From positions 1-64,000 of the forward strand of contig JBCCVR010000002.1 of assembly GCA_039194995.1 (NCBI GenBank): 64,000 nt of DNA, read 5' to 3'. The notes beneath the pieces were generated by a model. It had not been told where the DNA came from and did not search any database. It was given only the letters and a program-made list of their open reading frames with translations. The position numbers were made by a program, and so were the translations under genes. How positions within the stretch are numbered: the first letter of the stretch is position 1; the number at the start of each line of letters is the position of its first letter. This DNA is from CCY15215 sp039194995 (GTDB lineage Bacteria > Cyanobacteriota > Cyanobacteriia > Cyanobacteriales > Spirulinaceae). This document shows positions 59,106 to 64,000 of the stretch, piece after piece.

Positions 59106-60092
59106 TTAAGCGTTAACGACTTGAGAGCGAGCAGTTTCCTCAGACTGTGCGGCAGAATCGGACTTAAGGGCGCGAAACATTCCAAATCTGCAAAGTCCGG
59201 CACCAAACCCGATCCGCATTAACAATAGAGTGGGGACTTCTCTCAATGATTTGATAAATCCCGAGAAGCCAAACTTAATCAGTCCTTGAGGTCGCACGAT
59301 TCCTTGCAAAATCGAATCAATCCAAGAAGGGAGAGTTTCTTGCGTCCAATCTGCTGTTACCACTTCTCCTGCGACTAATCCCGTCTCTGCGATCAGTTCG
59401 GAAAAGCCTTCGATACTCGAAAAAGCTGGGTGCGACCACTGATCTAGAAGTTGACGCATGACGGGTTTTTCCCAGAAATTCAGTGGGATGGTGCGATCGT
59501 CGCGCTGATTCCAGTCTGCTACAACTAAAATACCGCCAGGTTTTAAGACTCGCATCATTTCTGACGCATATTTAGCTTTATCGGGCATATGGGGGCCTGC
59601 TTCAATCGACCAAACCACATCGAAACTATTATCGGGAAAAGATAAGGCCAAAGCATCATCGACTTGGAATTTAGCCGTAACTTCTTGGGGGGTTAATTCT
59701 GTTGCCCGTTGTACTTGTTTGGGACTGATCGTAACCCCCGTCACTTCAAACTCGTATTCTTTGGCTAAGATACGGCTGCTACCCCCAATTCCACAACCGA
59801 CATCTAAAACAGTTGTCTTGGAAGGTAAAGTATCTAAGCCACCCCATTTGACCATTTCGCGAACGAAGTCGGCTTTGGCTTCTAAAAAATCTTTACGCTG
59901 CGGTGGCGAACCATAATGCCCTAAGTGGATATGTTCGCCCCAGTAAAATTCTAAGATACCGTCTTGAGTCCATTCATCATAGGAATTGGCGACCGTATCA
60001 GACGATTCATAACTGCGGGGAGTGATTAGATAGAGGGCAACACCGACTATTAATAGTAAAACCAGAAATCCCAAGGCGTAATATAGGTACAT
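59106..60092 (-). CDS. MPBQ/MSBQ methyltransferase
   Basis: SAM-dependent methylation of 2-methyl-6-phytyl (or solanyl)-benzoquinol in tocopherol and plastoquinone synthesis. The 328-residue protein has an N-terminal TM anchor (LYYALGFLVLLLIVGVALYL), then GHYGSPP, SAM-binding VLDVGCGIGGSSRILAKEY, GVTISPKQ and PVMRQLLDQWSHPAF. These match my recollection of Synechocystis sll0418 closely. ATG 60092 was chosen so that the protein starts with the anchor. Part of a minus-strand series: membrane protein, methyltransferase, hydroxylase. Confidence 0.9.
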   Translation of the reverse strand: MYLYYALGFLVLLLIVGVALYLITPRSYESSDTVANSYDEWTQDGILEFYWGEHIHLGHYGSPPQRKDFLEAKADFVREMVKWGGLDTLPSKTTVLDVGCGIGGSSRILAKEYEFEVTGVTISPKQVQRATELTPQEVTAKFQVDDALALSFPDNSFDVVWSIEAGPHMPDKAKYASEMMRVLKPGGILVVADWNQRDDRTIPLNFWEKPVMRQLLDQWSHPAFSSIEGFSELIAETGLVAGEVVTADWTQETLPSWIDSILQGIVRPQGLIKFGFSGFIKSLREVPTLLLMRIGFGAGLCRFGMFRALKSDSAAQSEETARSQVVNA

Positions 60093-60164
60093 TGAAGTTA
60101 AGTTGTAATATTGGTTGTTATGAAATCGAGTCAGCAAAACTCAAGGCTTTTTGGGTGAAAGAGA

Positions 60165-60896
60165 TTAACCTTTTCTTCCACAACTAGGAGGATGATATCC
60201 CGAGTAGTAAGTGTGTGGAAGAGAAAGATCGGCATAGTTTGGGATGGTTTGTATTACCAGCCAGACCAGACTCGAGTGAATTGCTGATAAGGCAACAGCC
60301 CAGACAGTATTTTTTAGGAAAATGTGCCACAAAATTGTGAAACTAAATCCATATTTTCCCATTAACTGGGCAATTAAGACGATACTACCTTGGTAAATAG
60401 CATAACCACCTATAACAGCGATCGCTAACCAAAGTAAATAACCCCGAAAACTACGACGGCTAAATTTTGGTTGTAGTGCCACCAACCCAGTAATCGCAAT
60501 CATTCCCAAACCCATTATTAACCCCCAAGTAAAAGACTCAAAGGTACGGGGATACTGACGAATGGTAAAACCATAAAGCTGATTTGCAAACCAGATACTC
60601 ATCGCACTAATCAGTGCTTTGTTACGAGTTAATGTGTTACCAGCTACCGCAGCAAAACCAACTAAGGGCACATGAGCATAGATAATGCTGCTCGCGCTAC
60701 CAATAGCAATTAGAGATAATTGCCACCTATTACTATTGCTTACCATTTTCCCTGCTGTTTGCCATAAATTGAGTTGACTCAAAGCAGTCAATGAAAACTT
60801 TTTCAGGGGTTTCTCGAATGAGGATGGATAAGAGTTTAGAGTGTTTTGTGAGTCAACGAATCTCGGACTATCCAGTCTTTTACTCTGGGAATTCAT
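60165..60896 (-). CDS. Multi-pass membrane protein of unknown function
   Basis: A 243-residue protein with five or six TM helices, e.g. SLIAIGSASSIIYAHVPLVG, SFTWGLIMGLGMIAITGLVA, LLWLAIAVIGGYAIYQGSIV and ILWHIFLKNTVWAVALSAIH, after a ~45-residue polar N-terminus. It is 73 bases upstream of the methyltransferase and ~450 bases downstream of a cobalamin riboswitch on the same strand. Size and topology would suit an ECF-type S component or small transporter of cobalt/B12, but no family motif was recognised, so this is only a positional hypothesis. Confidence 0.72.
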   Translation of the reverse strand: MNSQSKRLDSPRFVDSQNTLNSYPSSFEKPLKKFSLTALSQLNLWQTAGKMVSNSNRWQLSLIAIGSASSIIYAHVPLVGFAAVAGNTLTRNKALISAMSIWFANQLYGFTIRQYPRTFESFTWGLIMGLGMIAITGLVALQPKFSRRSFRGYLLWLAIAVIGGYAIYQGSIVLIAQLMGKYGFSFTILWHIFLKNTVWAVALSAIHSSLVWLVIQTIPNYADLSLPHTYYSGYHPPSCGRKG

Positions 60897-61018
60897 CTTT
60901 TAGTCCTTTTACTACGAACACGATTACAATGTCAATCAAACCAATCGAATTAAGTTGGGTATCGCTATTGAGATATCTATCGTTCCAAGACCACATCAAA
61001 ATGAGACTCGCGACAATC

Positions 61019-61108
61019 TATAGCAAGTCCATTTGAGTTACAGTTAAGGATCGAATTCTAAAGAAATCTAGGAGTTAACCGTGGAACGGGCATCACTTCG
61101 ACACGCTC
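61019..61108 (+). repeat. Interspersed repeat, copy 2 (TATAGCAAGT... family)
   Basis: Starts TATAGCAAGTCCATTTGAGT and ends GGCATCACTTCGACACGCTC, matching copy 1 at 568-660 in both end blocks and order; the middle differs. Confidence 0.7.
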
Positions 61109-61126
61109 CGCGATCGATTATACTTA

Positions 61127-61150
61127 CTTGGTGACAATTGAATCACCAAG
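61127..61150 (-). terminator. Hairpin after the riboswitch-linked ORF
   Basis: CTTGGTGA and TCACCAAG form a perfect 8-bp stem around an 8-base loop, about 50 bases after the small ORF's stop. No U-tract. It could end or pause the riboswitch transcript before the membrane-protein gene. Confidence 0.45.
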
Positions 61151-61198
61151 CCTGAGAACAAGATATCTTAAGTAATAGAAAAAGATCGCATCTAACTA

Positions 61199-61312
61199 CT
61201 AAACCCTTGATAGTTGTTGCGTAGTTAAAAAGGGCGCAGTTAAAAAGGTTTTAGTTAAAAGAGTTGCAGTAAAAGAATTAATGATTTCTGCAATCAAAAA
61301 ATATTTAAACAT
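61199..61312 (-). CDS. 37-residue ORF directly downstream of a cobalamin riboswitch
   Basis: ATG at 61312 is preceded by GAGGT five bases upstream (GCGAGGTACAG), a good ribosome-binding site just after the riboswitch. The product, MFKYFLIAEIINSFTATLLT then KTFLTAPFLTTQQLSRV, is hydrophobic at the N-terminus and Thr/Leu-rich. It vaguely recalls the first helix of cobalt transporter CbtA, but is far too short. It may be a leader peptide, a small membrane protein, or the stump of a lost B12/cobalt gene. An in-frame start further upstream lies inside the riboswitch and is unlikely. Confidence 0.55.
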   Translation of the reverse strand: MFKYFLIAEIINSFTATLLTKTFLTAPFLTTQQLSRV

Positions 61313-61344
61313 CTGTACCTCGCAGATTAGTTTGTTTTGTAGTG

Positions 61345-61480
61345 TTAGCATCGGCGGGCATTCTGACTTAGAGAAGTTGAACCCAGAGAAGTTTAACTTT
61401 CCCATCACAGTTGCGGGACAGCGACGGATTTACACCGAACTTTCCCCTTTGCTCCTAATGGCTGGTCTCCATTAGAACCG
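61345..61480 (-). promoter_or_regulatory. Cobalamin riboswitch
   Basis: On the minus strand the B12-box elements appear in order: GGGGAAAGTTCGGTGTAAAT, CCGTCGCTGTCCCGCAACTG, TGATGGG, then AAGTCAGAATGCCCGCC. These match the conserved core of the AdoCbl riboswitch (GGTG-x-AA-x-TCC, CCCGCAACTGT, and the GTCAGNATNCCNGCC-type closing strand). It lies between a predicted promoter and a small ORF with a strong ribosome-binding site, so translational control is plausible. Confidence 0.9.
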
Positions 61481-61494
61481 ATCGCTCGTTGTTC

Positions 61495-61523
61495 ATAGTA
61501 ACCCTAACATAGATTTATTGCAA
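61495..61523 (-). promoter_or_regulatory. Promoter of the riboswitch transcript
   Basis: Minus-strand TTGCAA (61523-61518) and TACTAT (61500-61495) are separated by 17 bases. The start would be near 61488, just before the riboswitch. Confidence 0.5.
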
Positions 61524-61796
61524 CAAGAAATTTATTTGTTTTTCAATCTGTTCTCGCTACAGGTTTTAATCCGAGAACTTGGTAAAGTGCGATCGCCTTA
61601 AACTCCAATGGCAATTCCGCGCATCTGACGCAGGACATAAATTAATTTTAAGCGATCGCTGTTGCACTCCCTTCTTAAGATTAAGGAAAATGCCCAAACT
61701 CCCAAACTTGCTGCTATTATTTGATTGCCCACGATCCACCGGCACTGAGCGCATTCGGAATATTACCAATCATCCTTCCCCAATTTAGCAATTATT
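61524..61796. other. Divergent intergenic region
   Basis: Between the riboswitch promoter and the MATE gene. Short overlapping frames on both strands look non-coding; nothing else recognised. It should contain the MATE promoter. Confidence 0.45.
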
Positions 61797-61823
61797 GTGG
61801 AAATGCGATCGATACTGAAGTCT

Positions 61824-63182
61824 ATGAATCCAACCCAATTGAACTCAGACAATTTTCTGCCTCGTTTTTCTAAGCTGGCACTTACGAATACACTATCCAA
61901 TATTATGATTCCCTTGTCGGGATTGGTTAGTGTAGCTTTTCTCGGACATTTGACGGAAATTCGCCATTTGGCCGGGGTTGCGGTGGCAACGGTTTTGTTT
62001 ACTTATCTCTATCGACTGTTACATTTTTTGCGAATGGGAACAACGGGAATAACCGCACAAGCTGTCGGTCGAGACGATCGCGAAGCACTATTATTGGTTG
62101 GTTGGCGGAATGGTTTAATTGCTCTGGTGTTGGGAATTGCGATCGTTCTTTTACAATACCCTCTCGAGAAAATTTGGTTCTTTTTACTCGATGCCCCTGA
62201 AGATGTGAAAACGTCAGGTATTGCTTATTTTAATGCTCGAATTTGGGGCGCACCTGCTGTTGCTCTCAACTTAGTCGCGATCGGTTGGCTATTGGGAAAA
62301 GAAATGAGTGGGAAGGTTTTAATCATGACAATTGTGGGCAATGTCAGCAATATTATCTTTGATTATTTTTCTATTATGCAATGGGGTTGGGGAAGTATGG
62401 GGGCAGGTTTATCGGCCTGTTTGAGTCAATATTTAACGTTGTCGATCGGGTTATTCTTTATTGGTCAAGATGTTCATTTTGAAGAAATCCAACAGTTAAG
62501 CGATCGCTTTTGGCAATGGTCTGGATTTAAAACAGTTTTTTCAGTTAATCGAGATACGTTTATTAAAATATTAAGTAATCGAGCCAGTCTCGTTATTTTT
62601 ACCAATATTAGTGCAGGAATTGGCACCCAAGTTTTAGCAGGAAATGCTTTAATTATTGAACTCTTTCTCTTTACTATCTCTTTTATTGAAGGTTTTGGAT
62701 TGGCAGCAGAAACCTTGGCTGGAACTTTTCTCGGACAGGAAAAATCAGACCGCTTACCATTTTTAGCTGTATTTTCAGTTAGCACTGGTGTTTTTTTCGC
62801 TCTGCTTTTTTCAGGAATTTCAAATATTTTTCCCGAAACTGTATTTGGAATTTTAACCAATCACTTTGAGGTTATTAACGAATTAAAGAAATATGCGATC
62901 TGGTTAATTCCCCTGCTTGTTTTTAATGCAATTGCATTTATGTTTGATGGTTATTTTATTGGTTTAAGCAATACAGCGATTGTTCGCAATTCTGCGTTAT
63001 TGGGGTTAACGATTGGATTTCTTCCTATTCTTATTCCTGCTTGGCTATATGGAGATAATCATATCTTGTGGCTCTCTCTAGTTGCATTTATGATTGTCAG
63101 AACAATTTATGTTAGTTTTGAATTTATCCGTGCAACTCCTAATTTTGGTTTTCTTGGATTGAAAACCCAAGATAAGGTCTGA
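61824..63182 (+). CDS. MATE-family efflux transporter, DinF-like
   Basis: A 452-residue, 12-helix multidrug and toxic compound extrusion protein, exporting drugs or metabolites in exchange for Na+ or H+. LALTNTLSNIMIPLSGLVSV and AFLGHL, RMGTTGITAQAVGR, and FIEGFGLAAETLAGTFLGQ are typical of the DinF branch. ATG 61824 is used; in-frame GTG 61797 and ATG 61803 are possible earlier starts. Codon use is more A/T-rich at the 3' end. Convergent with the VOC gene (10-base gap). Confidence 0.88.
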   Translation: MNPTQLNSDNFLPRFSKLALTNTLSNIMIPLSGLVSVAFLGHLTEIRHLAGVAVATVLFTYLYRLLHFLRMGTTGITAQAVGRDDREALLLVGWRNGLIALVLGIAIVLLQYPLEKIWFFLLDAPEDVKTSGIAYFNARIWGAPAVALNLVAIGWLLGKEMSGKVLIMTIVGNVSNIIFDYFSIMQWGWGSMGAGLSACLSQYLTLSIGLFFIGQDVHFEEIQQLSDRFWQWSGFKTVFSVNRDTFIKILSNRASLVIFTNISAGIGTQVLAGNALIIELFLFTISFIEGFGLAAETLAGTFLGQEKSDRLPFLAVFSVSTGVFFALLFSGISNIFPETVFGILTNHFEVINELKKYAIWLIPLLVFNAIAFMFDGYFIGLSNTAIVRNSALLGLTIGFLPILIPAWLYGDNHILWLSLVAFMIVRTIYVSFEFIRATPNFGFLGLKTQDKV

Positions 63183-63192
63183 GGAATTCAAG

Positions 63193-63603
63193 CTAGTAAA
63201 TGTAATCAGCAACAAAATAATATTTAAATTCAAGCACATTCTTGGAAGGATCGAGTAAAGCAACAGTTAAATGTTCTTCAGGACGATCGGCAAAACGAGT
63301 CGAAGGTTTATGCAAAAACTGAACATCATGTTTCTCTGCTTTTTCAATAATCCGATCGAAGTGCGATCGCTCTAAAAATGTACGTCCAAAATGACGAGGG
63401 TACATTTTGGGATTTTGGTCAATTTCACTCGGTGCTAAATGACAAACCAATTGATCGCCAAAAAAATCCAGAGTTATTCTGTCATCGTATTCTCGGGCAA
63501 CTCGACAATCTAGAACTTCTGTATAAAATTTTTTAGCTGCACGCAAGTCGTGAGTTGGTATTGCTAAATGGAAAATACTACTTGGATTTTGAGGTAAATT
63601 CAT
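63193..63603 (-). CDS. VOC (glyoxalase/dioxygenase superfamily) protein
   Basis: A 136-residue single VOC domain made of two beta-alpha-beta-beta-beta modules. IFHLAIPTHDLRAAKKFYTE holds the first metal ligand His, VCHLAPS the second, and LDPSKNVLEFKYY the final Glu. These metal-dependent enzymes cover glyoxalases, dioxygenases and resistance proteins; the substrate here is unknown. Full length, complete on both sides. Confidence 0.85.
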   Translation of the reverse strand: MNLPQNPSSIFHLAIPTHDLRAAKKFYTEVLDCRVAREYDDRITLDFFGDQLVCHLAPSEIDQNPKMYPRHFGRTFLERSHFDRIIEKAEKHDVQFLHKPSTRFADRPEEHLTVALLDPSKNVLEFKYYFVADYIY

Positions 63604-63671
63604 TGGACTTGCTCTTAAGAAGTTCTAGAATGACAATCAAATCATACAATACACAAATATTGGCAAATATG

Positions 63672-64000
63672 TCAATCACTTGGATCGCCTTGAGAAGAGT
63701 GGAAAAAAATTGTATCGCTTCTTAAACCGAGTCTCAGTGTTTCTAAAGGAATAACATCATTAACGCTTATATTTCCTAAATTTACAGAATGTCCAAATTT
63801 TTTAATTAGCCAAACTTGTTGGGCTTTATCAGGTGCTTCAAATAAGAGTTGATGAGGATGAATTTGGGTAATGATTTCATCAATCAAGCCAGAACGAATT
63901 TCTCCATCATGTCTATAGATTCCAGCCGTTCCACTTTCTCGAGCCTCCGCAATAACTTTCCATGCTCCTGCTGCTAAATCAGCTTGAATCATTTTAATCC
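63672..64000 (-). CDS. Phosphosulfolactate synthase-like protein, partial
   Basis: C-terminal ~109 residues of a ComA-family protein; the frame stays open (..IK before MIQADLAAGAWKVIAEARES) to the right edge, so the N-terminal half lies outside. Signatures: KVIAEARESGTAGIYR, FEAPDKAQQVWLIKKFG, VNLGNISVNDVIPLETLRLG. ComA joins sulfite and phosphoenolpyruvate in coenzyme M synthesis, but cyanobacteria do not make that coenzyme, so the role is uncertain. The internal Met at 63992 is not the start. Confidence 0.82.
   Translation of the reverse strand, partial: IKMIQADLAAGAWKVIAEARESGTAGIYRHDGEIRSGLIDEIITQIHPHQLLFEAPDKAQQVWLIKKFGHSVNLGNISVNDVIPLETLRLGLRSDTIFFHSSQGDPSD

Larger units (their letters stand above)
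60897..61198. other. Intergenic region between the 37-codon ORF and the membrane protein gene
   Basis: Contains the second copy of the TATAGCAAGT repeat (61019-61108) and a perfect 8-bp hairpin (61127-61150). No further ORF. A TTGACA lies at 60930-60935 (minus) but without a -10 at a usable distance from the start codon. Confidence 0.5.

Noticed and set aside
63672..64000. Phosphosulfolactate-synthase-like gene as evidence of coenzyme M synthesis
   Set aside because: Only part of the gene is visible, no other coenzyme M gene is present, and cyanobacteria are not known to make it.

Overview
The window is cyanobacterial chromosome. The HIP1 octamer GCGATCGC is scattered everywhere, and cyanobacterial hallmarks are present: NdhD of NDH-1, a plant-type 2Fe-2S ferredoxin, an MPBQ/MSBQ (plastoquinone/tocopherol) methyltransferase, a ThrS without a TGS domain, and several families found mainly in cyanobacteria (DUF1815, DUF3082, DUF3531 and a DUF4079-like protein). 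Many sensor kinases, cyclic-nucleotide enzymes and Ser/Thr kinases, plus abundant short interspersed repeats, suggest a large-genome, probably filamentous, cyanobacterium. The species cannot be read from the sequence.

Layout. 0-5 kb: tRNA-Val(GAC), a secreted glycerophosphodiesterase and a Tat-exported PhoX-type phosphatase (phosphate scavenging), and a RibD-C-like reductase. 5-16 kb: a sensor kinase whose phospho-acceptor His is Asp; a translationally coupled rnc/Gfo-Idh pair; ahcY divergent from a GPH sugar symporter + GH57 glycosidase operon; ferredoxin; a membrane protein; a solitary-looking DNA methyltransferase with a small ribbon-helix-helix-like partner. 16-22 kb: VapBC-like toxin-antitoxin, cysteine desulfurase, a zinc-ribbon/RelE-like protein, Nudix + DUF3531, an orphan sugar-binding lipoprotein, and decayed pieces of a hybrid kinase. 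22-30 kb: hybrid histidine kinase with a repeat-derived insert in its ATPase domain, secreted proteins, an FHA-GAF-cyclase and a saccharopine-dehydrogenase-like protein. 30-37 kb: TldE/TldD protease pair, a bacterial dynamin-like GTPase, DUF3082. 37-49 kb: a signalling block (PAS sensor kinase, vWA protein, REC-PAS-GGDEF-EAL, single-domain REC, two tandem Ser/Thr kinases) ending in a BrnTA-like module. 49-56 kb: housekeeping genes pdhA, ndhD, moaB, thrS. 56-64 kb: desaturase cassette, UbiH-like hydroxylase, MPBQ/MSBQ methyltransferase, a membrane protein, a cobalamin riboswitch followed by a 37-codon ORF, a MATE transporter, a VOC protein and the edge of a phosphosulfolactate-synthase-like gene.

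The most notable items are: (i) a cobalamin riboswitch with its own promoter, driving a tiny ORF upstream of an uncharacterised membrane protein and quinone-biosynthesis genes; (ii) a direct repeat of the 3' end of the UbiH-like gene flanking a desaturase + unknown-gene cassette; (iii) histidine-kinase decay and remodelling (an H-to-D pseudokinase, a free-standing DHp-like fragment, a frameshifted kinase C-terminus); (iv) interspersed repeats that have become coding, giving RNase III a new tail and a kinase ATPase domain a long loop; (v) a zinc-ribbon fused to a RelE-like fold. No complete insertion sequence, CRISPR array or prophage was seen.
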